From assembly GCF_018402695.1 (NCBI RefSeq), contig NZ_JAGYIM010000009.1, positions 186,001-250,000 on the forward strand: 64,000 nucleotides of DNA, read 5' to 3'. Source of the stretch: Arsukibacterium sp. (lineage in GTDB: Bacteria; Pseudomonadota; Gammaproteobacteria; Enterobacterales; Alteromonadaceae). This document shows, piece by piece, positions 54,592-63,620 of the stretch. The position numbers were made by a program, and so were the translations under genes. Position 1 is the stretch's first letter; each line of letters opens with the position of its first letter. The notes below the pieces were generated by a model. That model saw only the letters and a program-made list of their open reading frames with translations, had not been told where the DNA came from and made no database searches.

Positions 54592-55414
54592 GTTTTTTTA
54601 ACTCGCTGCGAAGCATCTGCAGCTCTTGTTGTAATTGCTGCATTTGCAACAACAGCTGCTGCTGGGTAGCCTGCTCCGCATCGTGCTCTTGCTGATGCTC
54701 TTCGTCATGCATGCTTTGTACGGCATTGACGATAACGGCAATAAACAGGTTAAGCATGGTAAAGGTGGCGATAAGAATAAAGGGCACAAAGAATGCCCAG
54801 GCATAGGGGAACTCCGCAATAACCGGCCGGGCGATGCCCATCGACCAGCTTTCCAAAGTCATGATCTGAAACAGGGTGTATAACGATGCCCCGAGACTGC
54901 CAAACCAGTCGGGAAAAGCTTCGCCAAATAGTTTAGTAACCATCACTGCCGCTACGTAATAGATTAGCGCCAGCACCATGGCGATAGACAGCATGCCATT
55001 TAAAGACTTAATTAAGGCGCCAACAATTTTGCGCATTGACGGTACAAAGGTCAGCACCCGTAACACCCGCAATACCCGCAGCGCCCGCAATACTGCGAAT
55101 GGCCCACTGGCCGGCACCAGCGCAATACCCACTACAATAAAATCGAAAATACTCCAGCCATCTTTAAAAAAGGCCAGCCGATGGACATAAATTCGCAGGG
55201 CAATTTCCAGCACAAACACGGCCAGAATAATTTTATCAAACAGCAACAGCGCGGGACCTGCAGCCTGCATTATCGCTGCGGAGGTTTCCAGCCCAAGAAT
55301 TAAAGCATTAATTAAAATCAGCGCCAGCAAGCTACGCTGGACACTGGTGCGCTGCAAAAAATGACCAACTTTATGCCGCAACGGGCTGACACCGGGGAAG
55401 CTGTTACTACTCAT
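54578..55414 (-). CDS. bacterial voltage-gated sodium channel (NaChBac family)
   Basis: A 278-residue one-domain channel that would assemble as a tetramer. S1-S3 cover about 25-100, and S4 has four regularly spaced arginines (R110, R113, R116, R119 in AVLRALRVLRVLRVLTF). The pore filter TLESWS (186-191) matches the sodium-selective TLESWAS signature. S6 (FTMLNLFIAVIVNAV) leads into a His/Glu-rich neck and a Gln/Leu coiled coil (about 240-270), as in NaChBac. Likely roles are in pH, motility or sodium homeostasis in marine or alkaliphilic bacteria. Confidence 0.9.
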   Translation of the reverse strand: MSSNSFPGVSPLRHKVGHFLQRTSVQRSLLALILINALILGLETSAAIMQAAGPALLLFDKIILAVFVLEIALRIYVHRLAFFKDGWSIFDFIVVGIALVPASGPFAVLRALRVLRVLRVLTFVPSMRKIVGALIKSLNGMLSIAMVLALIYYVAAVMVTKLFGEAFPDWFGSLGASLYTLFQIMTLESWSMGIARPVIAEFPYAWAFFVPFILIATFTMLNLFIAVIVNAVQSMHDEEHQQEHDAEQATQQQLLLQMQQLQQELQMLRSELKKPTAE

Positions 55415-55507
55415 ACTGCACCTCAGAATTACATTGGCGCTATTGTATGTCAGCCGGGCAACAGATCAATCGATTAAACGTGCAGACAAATAAAATATCA
55501 TCGCCCA

Positions 55508-55529
55508 GGCCCGGCAGTGGTGCCGGGCC
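55508..55529 (-). terminator. GC-rich hairpin after the DUF3096 gene
   Basis: GGCCCGGCA / TGCCGGGCC, 9-bp perfect stem with GTGG loop. On the minus strand it follows the DUF3096 stop and is followed by a T-rich stretch about 10 bases later. Confidence 0.45.
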
Positions 55530-55535
55530 AGACCA

Positions 55536-55679
55536 TTAAAGCTGTAAGCCAAAAATCTGAATGACACCTACCGCGATCAGGTAAATAGCTACAACATAAT
55601 TTAGGATCTTTGGCCGGATCAGGATCAGAATACCGGCAATGATGGAGAGTACGGGAATAAGGTCTAGGTGCAGAGTCAT
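55536..55679 (-). CDS. DUF3096 small membrane protein
   Basis: A 47-residue protein beginning MTLHLDLIPVLSIIAGI, with AAAGGAC as ribosome site. Two hydrophobic helices (about 5-20 and 28-45) are separated by RPKILNY, the DUF3096 pattern. Starts further upstream in the frame would add an unlikely 54-residue tail. The function is unknown; the family is often found near stress and envelope genes. Confidence 0.8.
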   Translation of the reverse strand: MTLHLDLIPVLSIIAGILILIRPKILNYVVAIYLIAVGVIQIFGLQL

Positions 55680-55940
55680 AATCTTGTCCTTTGATGATGA
55701 AGCCCAGCCGGTTAAGAGTGGGTTAAGAGTGAATAAAGCAAAAGCATTGTGCGACCTGGCGGGGTTTATAGCAATTGATTTAGAAAACCAGCTAAGGGCG
55801 CAGGCATGCAGTGGTAATGGCAAACAAGACAAAACTTGCAAGACAATAAAAGGTTACATAAGCTTAACCACTATATTTCAACAGATAAGCACCATTAACC
55901 TTAAATTCTTTTAGCAACCTAATGCACAAGGGAACTTGCG

Positions 55941-56633
55941 GTGAGAGATAGCTTAGCCTGGCTGGGAAAGCGGGAAAAAACATTCTGGATGTGGCTGGCG
56001 TTAGTCGCAATGGCACTTTGGCTATTTATGGCCATTGCCGTGGAAGTTGTCGCCGGTGATGGCTTTATGCTGGATGAAAGAATTCTGCTGTCGATGCGAA
56101 CTGCTGACAATCTGGCAGTGACTGTTGGCCCTGCCTGGTTACAACAGGTAGCGCAAGATATTACTGCGCTGGGGGGGAATGCCGTGTTATCGTTGGTCAG
56201 CATCTGGGTAATGCTTTTTCTGTGCCTGATTAATAAAGGCCGGCTGGCACTGGTAGTGCTACTGGCAACGGGCGGGGCGTTGCTGGCCAGTCTGTTATTG
56301 AAAAGTGGTTTTGATCGGCCCCGGCCCGATTTGGTCCAGCACGCGACAATGGTTTATACCTCAAGCTTTCCCAGCAGCCACTCCATGTTAGCAGCCAGCG
56401 CTTATCTTACTATGGGAGCACTGTTGGCCCAGTCACAGAGTCGCCGTCGCGTTAAAGCGCTGATTATTATTAGCTCAGTGCTCCTAACCCTGTTAATTGG
56501 AATTAGCCGCATTTACCTTGGCGTACACTGGCCGACCGATGTCGTGGCCGGCTGGGCCGCCGGTGCGGTTTGGGCTGTAAGTTGCTTTTTTCTGGCGCGT
56601 CAGTTTACCCGCAGAACCCATGCAAACGACTAA
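55941..56633 (+). CDS. PAP2-family membrane phosphatase
   Basis: A 230-residue integral phosphatase with a GTG start. The three PAP2 motifs are present: KSGFDRPRPD, FPSSHS (catalytic region) and GISRIYLGVHWPTDVVAG. Six membrane helices are expected. Substrates may be undecaprenyl-PP, phosphatidic acid or PGP. It is followed after 15 bases by DUF1206 and then a lipid kinase, suggesting a small lipid-turnover operon. Confidence 0.88.
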   Translation: MRDSLAWLGKREKTFWMWLALVAMALWLFMAIAVEVVAGDGFMLDERILLSMRTADNLAVTVGPAWLQQVAQDITALGGNAVLSLVSIWVMLFLCLINKGRLALVVLLATGGALLASLLLKSGFDRPRPDLVQHATMVYTSSFPSSHSMLAASAYLTMGALLAQSQSRRRVKALIIISSVLLTLLIGISRIYLGVHWPTDVVAGWAAGAVWAVSCFFLARQFTRRTHAND

Positions 56634-56648
56634 ACAAAGGGAAACATA

Positions 56649-57434
56649 ATGGTTAAGTTAAGTAGCCCCAAACCCTGGGCCAAAATGGGCTACGCAGCCC
56701 GGGGCCTCATTTATCTGACCATCGGGCTATTGGCGTTTTTCTCTGCAATGGGCTGGCAGGGCGAACAAACCGGCAGCAAAGGTGCCATTTTAAACCTTAA
56801 GACTCAGCCGTTCGGAGAGCTGCTGTTAGTGGTTTTGGTGGTAGGCCTGTTTGGCTATATTATCTGGCGATTTATTCAGGGCATAACGGATACCGATAAT
56901 CACGGCTATTCCGTTAAAGGGCTGGCGATCAGAAGTGGGCTCATTATTAGTGCCGTGTCGCACAGCGTACTGGTGTACTGGGTGATTAAACTGCTGCTGT
57001 ATCAGACCGATGATGACTCAGGAAAATCGGCTTCGGCAACGGCATCTGAATATCTGAATTCAGACAGTGTCACCGTGCTCTTTGCCCTGATAGGTGTTGC
57101 GGTAGTGGTCGTTGGTATTGCCCACTTAATTAAAGGCTTCAGATCCGGCTTTAAAAAATACATCAATTTTCCGGCCGATAAAAAGCAGTGGCTTGTGCCA
57201 ATCTGTAAATTCGGCCTGATTTCCAGGGGCGTGGTGTGGTGCATTATTGGCTGGATTATATTGCGCTCAACATTCTTCGCCGGCAGCAGTGATCAGAAAG
57301 GCGTCAACGAAGCATTTGAGTGGCTCAGCTCCGCGCCTTATGGGAGTTGGCTTATTATTATTGTATCGATAGGCTTATTCGCGTTCGGTGTCTACAGCTT
57401 TATCGAGTCACTTTATCGTCGGATTGAATCGTAA
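56649..57434 (+). CDS. DUF1206 membrane protein
   Basis: A 261-residue protein with the threefold DUF1206 repeat: each unit has two membrane helices and a GY.ARG.IY / ...RGVVWCIIGW-type signature (KMGYAARGLIYLTIGLLA, RSGLIISAVSHSVLVYW, KFGLISRGVVWCIIGWII). A GGGAAAC ribosome site precedes the ATG. The role is unknown. It lies between the PAP2 phosphatase and the lipid kinase in one direction. Confidence 0.85.
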   Translation: MVKLSSPKPWAKMGYAARGLIYLTIGLLAFFSAMGWQGEQTGSKGAILNLKTQPFGELLLVVLVVGLFGYIIWRFIQGITDTDNHGYSVKGLAIRSGLIISAVSHSVLVYWVIKLLLYQTDDDSGKSASATASEYLNSDSVTVLFALIGVAVVVVGIAHLIKGFRSGFKKYINFPADKKQWLVPICKFGLISRGVVWCIIGWIILRSTFFAGSSDQKGVNEAFEWLSSAPYGSWLIIIVSIGLFAFGVYSFIESLYRRIES

Positions 57435-57460
57435 CTCAGGCTTTGCCACTAAGGAATAAA

Positions 57461-58384
57461 GTGTTGCAGCACGCATTACTACTTGTAAATCCGCACAGCC
57501 GCAACGGTCAGGCTGAAGAGCTGGATGGCGCTATCGCATTACTCAGGGCATCCGGCTTTGAAGTGAATGTTGTCGTAACACAAAGTCATACTGATATGCT
57601 GACAGAAATTACCAATTACCGGCGGGACGACGGTATCGTTATTATTGCCGGTGGCGACGGAACCATTAGTTCGGCGTTAGAGTCTATTTATCAGCAACAA
57701 TGTACCCTGGCGATTTTACCGCTTGGCACGGCGAATGACCTTGCCCGTTCTGTTGGCGTGCCGCAGGAACTGGACGGCGCAGCGCAGTTAATTATTGAGG
57801 GTAAGCGGGAACGGATAAGCTTAGCCAGGGTCAACAATAAACTGTTTGTCAATGTTGCGCATATCGGTTTAGGGGTAGATGTCACCCATGAGTTAACCCC
57901 GGATTCAAAAAAACACTTTGGCGTTTTTGCTTATTTGGGTGCCTTTATCAGCGCATTTAAACGAAACAAAAGCTTCAGAGTAAATATAAAAGCTGATGGC
58001 TGGCATTGTTCGGTCAGAGCCATTCATCTGGCTGTTGGTAATGGCCGCTTTTACGGGGGTGGCAATGTGGTTGACGACGCGTCCACCTTACTGGACGGGC
58101 AACTGAATTTGTTTTGCATTAAACCCCACAGGTGGTGGCAATTACTGTTGTTAGGGCCGAGCTTACGTACCGGCAAGTTAAAAACGGCACAGCGGGTTAT
58201 CTGTAAAACAGCGAGCAGCTTCAGCGTGCAGACCACCAAACCAATACAGCTTGAAGCTGATGGTGAATTTAAAACTAATACGCCTGCCGAATTTACCGTG
58301 ATGCCGCAGGCAATAGAGATGATTGTGGGCAATCTACCAGTGCCTGATAAGGATGAATATGGCGATAATACGCAGCGACAATGA
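57461..58384 (+). CDS. diacylglycerol kinase-like lipid kinase (YegS/DgkB type)
   Basis: About 307 residues from a GTG at 57461, chosen because AAGGA lies 6 bases upstream and MLQHALLLVNPHSRNGQ is a typical start. The nucleotide-binding motif GGDGT (VIIAGGDGTISSALE) and the downstream LPLGTANDLARS are diagnostic. VNVAHIGLGVD and AVGNGRFYGGG follow. It phosphorylates a lipid such as diacylglycerol or phosphatidylglycerol. It overlaps the next gene by 26 bases. Confidence 0.88.
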   Translation: MLQHALLLVNPHSRNGQAEELDGAIALLRASGFEVNVVVTQSHTDMLTEITNYRRDDGIVIIAGGDGTISSALESIYQQQCTLAILPLGTANDLARSVGVPQELDGAAQLIIEGKRERISLARVNNKLFVNVAHIGLGVDVTHELTPDSKKHFGVFAYLGAFISAFKRNKSFRVNIKADGWHCSVRAIHLAVGNGRFYGGGNVVDDASTLLDGQLNLFCIKPHRWWQLLLLGPSLRTGKLKTAQRVICKTASSFSVQTTKPIQLEADGEFKTNTPAEFTVMPQAIEMIVGNLPVPDKDEYGDNTQRQ

Positions 58385-58799
58385 AGCCGATGGCGTAGAA
58401 ATCCTGAAGCTGATTATTGAAACTACTGACTACTACCGCTCAATGGCCGAGCTGTTAGCAGAAGATAATCTTGAGGCGGCAATCGCTGAGATTGCCGGTA
58501 ACAGAGAGAGCTTTATTGCGCCGTTTCAAGAAGTGGTTAAGCAGTTAGGCGAATTACCCGCCCGGCCCGACCCCGATAAAGAGCTGATGCAGAAGATTGG
58601 CGGCGAATTAACCAAGTTTTTCTCAGCAGATGCAAAAAACGCTATATTAGACAAGTGTCTGCATGAAGATGACAAACTTGCCGATCTTGTCCGGCGTACC
58701 GCCCTGGGAGAGCAATCCGCGGCATTCCAGCAAAAACTGGATGCGCTGGCTGACAATCTTAACGACACCAAAAAAGTAATTCAGGCATTAAAAGATTAA
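58359..58799 (+). CDS. four-helix, DUF2383-like protein
   Basis: About 146 residues from the ATG at 58359 (AAGGATG upstream), overlapping the lipid kinase end. It is soluble and highly helical and acidic, with segments VEILKLIIETTDYYRSMAEL, IAEIAGNRESFIAPFQEVV and DDKLADLVRRTALGEQSA that resemble the PA2169/DUF2383 ferritin-like bundles. The metal-ligand pattern is not clear, so the family call is weak. It ends the rightward lipid cluster. Confidence 0.5.
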   Translation: MAIIRSDNEADGVEILKLIIETTDYYRSMAELLAEDNLEAAIAEIAGNRESFIAPFQEVVKQLGELPARPDPDKELMQKIGGELTKFFSADAKNAILDKCLHEDDKLADLVRRTALGEQSAAFQQKLDALADNLNDTKKVIQALKD

Positions 58800-58824
58800 A
58801 CCTTGTCTGACGGTGTCGACCAGC

Positions 58825-60003
58825 CTATTTGCTAGCCGCCTGATTAAAACGCTCAAAAGCCGCCGCTAAATCGGCCAGTAAATCGTCGACATGCTCCAGG
58901 CCTATATGCAGCCGGATCAGCGGCCCGCGGTATGGCCAGCTGCTGGCGGTGCGCAGCTTTTGTAGCTGCATGGTGGCGGTAATTAAGCTTTCATAGCCAC
59001 CCCAGGAAAAACCCATTTTAAAATGGCTCATCCCCTCAATAAAAGCGGCGACCTGTTGTTGACTGCCCTGTTTTAACACGAACGAAAATAAGCCATTACT
59101 GCCGGAAAAATCCCGTTGAAAAATGGCGTGGCCCGGATGCGTTGGCAATGCCGGGTGCAGCACGGTTTCAACTTCTGCGCGTTGCCCCAGCCAGCTGGCA
59201 ACAGTCAGCGCACTTTGTTCATGCTGTTGCAGCCGCACCGCCAGGGTACGCAAACCACGCAGTGCCGTGTAAGCATCATCAGCAGAGGCACAATACCCCA
59301 TTAAATAGCTGTGTTCGCGAAGTTTTGGCCAGTGCTTTTCATTGGCGCTGGCGGTGCCCAGCATCACATCGGAGTGGCCGACAATGTATTTAGTGGCCGC
59401 TTGTATGGAGACATCCACTCCCAGCGCAAAGGGCTGACACAGAATAGGCGAGGCCCAGGTATTATCTAAAATTGTCACGATATTATGCTGCTTTGCCACG
59501 GCGCAAATAGCCGGAATGTCCTGCATTTCAAAGGTAAGAGAGCCGGGTGATTCCAGAAAAATAACCTTGGTATTCGCCTTAATTAAACCAGCAATGGCGC
59601 TGCCAATTTGCGGATCATAGTAGGTGGTTTCGATGCCGAAGCCTTTTAACAGCTTGTCGCACAAGGCCCGGGTAGGTTCGTACACACTATCGACCATCAG
59701 TAAATGGTCACCACTTTGTAAAAAGGCCAGCAAAGCACCACTAACGGCGGCAGCCCCGCAAGGATAAAGTGCGCAACCGGCGCCGCCTTCCAGCTCACAT
59801 ATTGCCTCCTGCAAAGCAAAATGGGTATCGGTACCCCGGCGACCATAAAAGGGCACCCGGTTGCCCCGCTGCAAGGTGGCCTGCTTCAATTCACTAAAGG
59901 TATCAAATACGATGGTAGAAGCCCGCACCACCGGTGGGTTAACCGCATAGCCGGTGTATTTTTTTGCCCGGCCGGCATCGATAAGTTTAGTGTTTTTGTG
60001 CAT
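58825..60003 (-). CDS. metC: cystathionine beta-lyase
   Basis: A 392-residue PLP enzyme of the Cys/Met metabolism family, splitting cystathionine to homocysteine. Motifs: YGRRGTDTHFALQEAICELE, YPCGAAAVSGALLAFL, LDNTWASPILCQP and the PLP-lysine in SIQAATKYIVGHSDVMLG. The FSWGGYESL segment distinguishes MetC from gamma-synthases. A tandem MetJ box lies 36-51 bases before the start, in the promoter spacer. Confidence 0.93.
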   Translation of the reverse strand: MHKNTKLIDAGRAKKYTGYAVNPPVVRASTIVFDTFSELKQATLQRGNRVPFYGRRGTDTHFALQEAICELEGGAGCALYPCGAAAVSGALLAFLQSGDHLLMVDSVYEPTRALCDKLLKGFGIETTYYDPQIGSAIAGLIKANTKVIFLESPGSLTFEMQDIPAICAVAKQHNIVTILDNTWASPILCQPFALGVDVSIQAATKYIVGHSDVMLGTASANEKHWPKLREHSYLMGYCASADDAYTALRGLRTLAVRLQQHEQSALTVASWLGQRAEVETVLHPALPTHPGHAIFQRDFSGSNGLFSFVLKQGSQQQVAAFIEGMSHFKMGFSWGGYESLITATMQLQKLRTASSWPYRGPLIRLHIGLEHVDDLLADLAAAFERFNQAASK

Positions 60004-60038
60004 GGGTACGCTCCGTTGCGACCTTAGTCGGATATAAA

Positions 60039-60054
60039 AGCCATCTGGATGTCT
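60039..60054 (-). promoter_or_regulatory. tandem MetJ box upstream of metC
   Basis: Read on the metC strand, AGACATCC AGATGGCT is two adjacent met boxes, each matching AGACGTCT at 6 of 8 positions. As I recall it, the E. coli metC operator is AGACATCCAGACGTAT, almost the same first box. It lies just upstream of a TATATC -10 candidate. Confidence 0.65.
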
Positions 60055-60164
60055 GTAGCATGCTAACCTGTTTTTCGCTAAAGATCACGATACTAAATTT
60101 CAGGTTATTGATCCCAAGGCTGTTAACAGCAGTATTGCACAACAGATACAAAGTTTGCTGAAGT

Positions 60165-60193
60165 TTGACAAGCCTGATTCTGCCGCCTACGTT
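60165..60193 (+). promoter_or_regulatory. candidate promoter of the second TonB receptor
   Basis: A consensus -35 TTGACA (60165-60170) is followed after 17 bases by TACGTT (60188-60193), a poor -10. AAGGAG and the ATG at 60220 follow. Confidence 0.35.
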
Positions 60194-60219
60194 TTAATGA
60201 TAACAACAAGGAGCTTACT

Positions 60220-62721
60220 ATGCGCAGTGCAGCGTTACACCCTCTGGTACTGGCGATCAGTGCCGCTTTGCTCAGCCCGGCGTTTGTTGTACAGGCGCAA
60301 AGTACCACTAACCAAACAACCGACGACGAAAAAATTGAGCAAATTGTGGTTACCGGTACCCGGGTTGCCGGCCGCTCGGTTGATGATACGGCTGTACCTA
60401 TCGATATCGTTGGTGTTGAAGCGCTGGAACGCTCTGGCTCGACTGAGCTTAATCAGGTGCTGTCAGTAGCTTTGCCATCTTTTAACTTTCCACGTCCTGG
60501 TCTGGCCGACGGCACTGACACCATACGCCCTGCCACCCTGCGTGGCTTGGGGCCGGATCAATCTTTGGTGCTGGTTAATTCCAAACGCCGCCATGCCGCC
60601 TCACTGGTAAATGTTAACGGTACCGTTGGCCGCGGCAGTTCGGCGGTGGACTTAAATACTATTCCGACCGCTGCGATTCGCAGTGTTGAAGTGCTGCGCG
60701 ATGGCGCCTCCGCCCAGTACGGCTCGGATGCGATAGCGGGGGTCATTAACGTGCGGTTGCGCGATGCAAGCGAAGGTGGCAATGTCACACTATCCTATGG
60801 CTATCGCGATTCGGCTTATACAGTGCCGACCACGCCGCCGCCCGCTGATGCCACCTGGAGCGCACCGGGCGAGATTAAACGCAGTGTTAATGATGGTGAA
60901 ACCATTAACTTATCTGGCTGGAAGGGCTTTGCCCTGCCCAGCAATGGCTACCTGACCCTGGCCGCCGAATATAAAGATGGTGAGCGCACCGAACGCGGTG
61001 GTTACGACTATCGGCAGCAGTATCCGCTGGTGGAGGGTGAATATGATCCGCGCGAACAAAGCATCGAGCGCTTTAATGCCTGGTATGGCGAGCCGGAGTT
61101 GCAGCAATTCACCTTGTTCGCCAATGCCGGCATGCTGCTGGACAGTGGCAAACTATACGGCTGGGCCAGCTTTCAGGATAGATCCGCCCGCTCTGGTGGC
61201 TTTTACCGGCGGGCAATTGATGATCGCAATGTGATTGAAGTGCACCCGGATGGGTTTTTACCGATCATTGCCCCTGACGTTACCGACACCAGTTTTGCCC
61301 TGGGTTATGAGTGGGATCTGGCCGACTGGAGTATGGATGCTTCTGTGGTATATGGCATGAACGAAATGGCCTTTACCATTGAAAACACCGTTAACCGCTC
61401 CATTGGCCCCAGCAGTAAAACCGAGTTTGACGCCGGCGGTTTTGACTACGACCAATGGGTATTTAATTTATCTGCAGTAACCTCTTTTGATGTCGCCAGC
61501 TTCGCGTCGCCGGTTAACCTGGCAACCGGGGTTGAGGTGCGCCGTGAGGGGTACTCGATTTTTGCCGGCGAACCCGACTCCTACCGCAACGGCGGCGTTT
61601 TGTTACCAAACGGTAACCCTACCCAGTCCGGCGCTCAGGTGTTTCCCGGTTTCCGGCCAGCCAATGAAGTGGACGAAAGCCGGCGGGCAGTTGGCGTTTA
61701 TGTCGATATGGAAGCCAACCTGACCGACAACCTGTTGGGTTCGGTCGCATTACGGGCCGAAGATTATTCAGATTTTGGCAACAACGTTACCGGTAAACTG
61801 GCGCTGCGCTACGATGTTAACGAGAGTGTCGGTCTACGCGGCAGCGTGCAGAACGGCTTTAGGGCGCCGTCATTGCAACAGCAGTATTTTACCAGCACTT
61901 CAACCAACTTTATTGACGGCATTCCGTTTGATATTACTACCTTCCCGGTAAATGACCCGGCCGCTGTTGCGCTGGGCGCTACACCGCTGGACGCCGAAGA
62001 ATCGGTGAACTTTTCCCTGGGTGCGGTGTTCCGGCTTGGTGATCTGACCCTGACGATAGATGGTTACCGGATAGACATTGACGACAGAATCGTGCTGTCA
62101 GAAAACCTGACTCAGCCTAATGTACGGGCTTATCTGGAATCGCTCGGTTTAATTGGTATTGGTGGGGGTCGCTTCTTCATTAACGGAGTTGATACCGAAA
62201 CCCAGGGCGTGGACATTGTCGCTAACTACCCGGTGTACACCGCCGATAAGGGCCGCTTTGATTTAACCCTGGTGGCCAACTTTAACAGCACCGACGTGAC
62301 CCGGATCCCCGAAACTGCTGAACTGTCGGCGCTTGATCCGGCCCCTGAGTTATTTGGCCGGGTAAACGTACTGACCTTTGAGAAAGGTAATCCGAAGAAT
62401 AAGTTAGGCGCTCATGTTAACTGGAGCCTTGACCGTTTTGGTGCAACCTTCCGGGCGACCCGCTACGGTGAGGTACTCACTCCCAACGCCAGTGAGGCTA
62501 ACGACTTTACTCTGGACGCAACAACCCTGATTGACCTGGAAGCGCGGTATCAGCTTACTGACAATATGAAGCTGGCGTTTGGCGCCGATAACCTGCTGGA
62601 TGAGTATCCGGACGCCTTTCCGATTAACTTAAATGGTACCGGTAATACGCCGTTTTCGAACTATTCACCCTATGGCCGCTCCGGCCGGTTAGTATATGGC
62701 AGAGTAAGTTACGACTTTTAA
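60220..62721 (+). CDS. TonB-dependent outer-membrane receptor
   Basis: An 833-residue receptor: signal peptide (ends VQAQST), TonB-box-like EQIVVTGTR, plug (about 50-180: DTIRPATLRGLGPDQSLVLV, VEVLRDGASAQYGSDAIAGV) and a beta-barrel ending in VSYDF. The plug pattern DGASAQYGSDAIAGVINV is that of the large Alteromonadales/Xanthomonadales receptor group; the ligand is unknown. It is divergent from metC, but no met-specific site is seen on its side beyond the shared operator region. A long terminator follows. Confidence 0.92.
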   Translation: MRSAALHPLVLAISAALLSPAFVVQAQSTTNQTTDDEKIEQIVVTGTRVAGRSVDDTAVPIDIVGVEALERSGSTELNQVLSVALPSFNFPRPGLADGTDTIRPATLRGLGPDQSLVLVNSKRRHAASLVNVNGTVGRGSSAVDLNTIPTAAIRSVEVLRDGASAQYGSDAIAGVINVRLRDASEGGNVTLSYGYRDSAYTVPTTPPPADATWSAPGEIKRSVNDGETINLSGWKGFALPSNGYLTLAAEYKDGERTERGGYDYRQQYPLVEGEYDPREQSIERFNAWYGEPELQQFTLFANAGMLLDSGKLYGWASFQDRSARSGGFYRRAIDDRNVIEVHPDGFLPIIAPDVTDTSFALGYEWDLADWSMDASVVYGMNEMAFTIENTVNRSIGPSSKTEFDAGGFDYDQWVFNLSAVTSFDVASFASPVNLATGVEVRREGYSIFAGEPDSYRNGGVLLPNGNPTQSGAQVFPGFRPANEVDESRRAVGVYVDMEANLTDNLLGSVALRAEDYSDFGNNVTGKLALRYDVNESVGLRGSVQNGFRAPSLQQQYFTSTSTNFIDGIPFDITTFPVNDPAAVALGATPLDAEESVNFSLGAVFRLGDLTLTIDGYRIDIDDRIVLSENLTQPNVRAYLESLGLIGIGGGRFFINGVDTETQGVDIVANYPVYTADKGRFDLTLVANFNSTDVTRIPETAELSALDPAPELFGRVNVLTFEKGNPKNKLGAHVNWSLDRFGATFRATRYGEVLTPNASEANDFTLDATTLIDLEARYQLTDNMKLAFGADNLLDEYPDAFPINLNGTGNTPFSNYSPYGRSGRLVYGRVSYDF

Positions 62722-62736
62722 AACTGACTCTCGCTC

Positions 62737-62768
62737 AATAACAGAGGCGCGTAAGCGCCTTTGTTATT
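62737..62768. terminator. bidirectional terminator
   Basis: A 14-bp stem (62737-62750 with 62755-62768, one G-T pair) and GTAA loop lie between the TonB receptor and the convergent EAL gene, whose stop codon (62764) lies in the right arm. Confidence 0.85.
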
Positions 62769-63540
62769 TCATGCCGCTTAACTCAGCAGTAGTAACAAGC
62801 CGCTCCAGCTCGGGTCTGGCAAAATAATAACCCTGATAGTATCGGATGCCCAAACCCAGCAGACAGTCCAGTTCGGCTTTGGTTTCTACCCCTTCGGCTA
62901 ATACCATGGTGCCCTGCCGTTCACATTGGGTAATGGTTTCCTCAACAATGAACTGCTTGGCCGGGTTAGCTTCAATATCGCGGATAAGCTGCATATCCAA
63001 TTTTAAAATGTGCGGTTTTAGTTCAACCAGCCAGTCCAGGGTGGCATAGCCTGAACCGTAGTCATCAATTGCGGTTTTAAAGCCCCGTTTGGCATAGCTG
63101 CGAAAAATCCGGTTTAAATGATCTTTATCCGGAATTTGCTCACCTTCGGTGACTTCAAACACCAGCTTGGTTAAATCGAACCCATATAAATCGGCTGCTT
63201 CAATAGTAGCCTTAATACAGGTTTCCGGGTTGTACACCGCATTGGGTAAAAAGTTGATATTCAAATAGGTATTACAGCCAAGCTTGGCTGCCGTTTCTAT
63301 GGCTTTAACCCGGCAAGCCTGGTCAAAATAATATTTATTATCGTCGTTAATATGCTCGAACACCCAGCCGGCGCCCTGACCTTCCGGACCACGAACTAAT
63401 GCTTCGTAGCCACAAATAACCTGATATTTCCAGTCAATAATTGGCTGAAACGCCATCCGGATTTGAAAGCCTAAAGACTGACCACTTAAACAGTCACTGC
63501 AAGTTTGTTGTTTAATTTGGGCGGGAAAATCCATCAACAA
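62764..63540 (-). CDS. EAL-domain cyclic-di-GMP phosphodiesterase
   Basis: A 258-residue stand-alone EAL protein with a short N-terminal segment holding CSDC (possibly redox or metal binding). The catalytic set is present: EALVRG, the Asn of LNINF, the Glu of FEVTEGE, IDDYGSGYATLDWL (Asp-Asp metal ligands), the Lys of ILKLDMQL and LAEGVET. It should hydrolyse c-di-GMP and so favour motility. Starts at 63540 or 63534 are both possible. Confidence 0.88.
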   Translation of the reverse strand: MLMDFPAQIKQQTCSDCLSGQSLGFQIRMAFQPIIDWKYQVICGYEALVRGPEGQGAGWVFEHINDDNKYYFDQACRVKAIETAAKLGCNTYLNINFLPNAVYNPETCIKATIEAADLYGFDLTKLVFEVTEGEQIPDKDHLNRIFRSYAKRGFKTAIDDYGSGYATLDWLVELKPHILKLDMQLIRDIEANPAKQFIVEETITQCERQGTMVLAEGVETKAELDCLLGLGIRYYQGYYFARPELERLVTTAELSGMK

Positions 63541-63620
63541 CCTTATCTACGTTGAGAAACACATACCCAAACTTTAGCGATTATCAGCCACTTTTACCAA
63601 CTATAAATCGGCAATTCTCG

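Noticed and set aside
55680-55841. Upstream extension of the DUF3096 protein
   Set aside because: The extra 54 residues have no family similarity, and a good ribosome site precedes the internal ATG at 55679.
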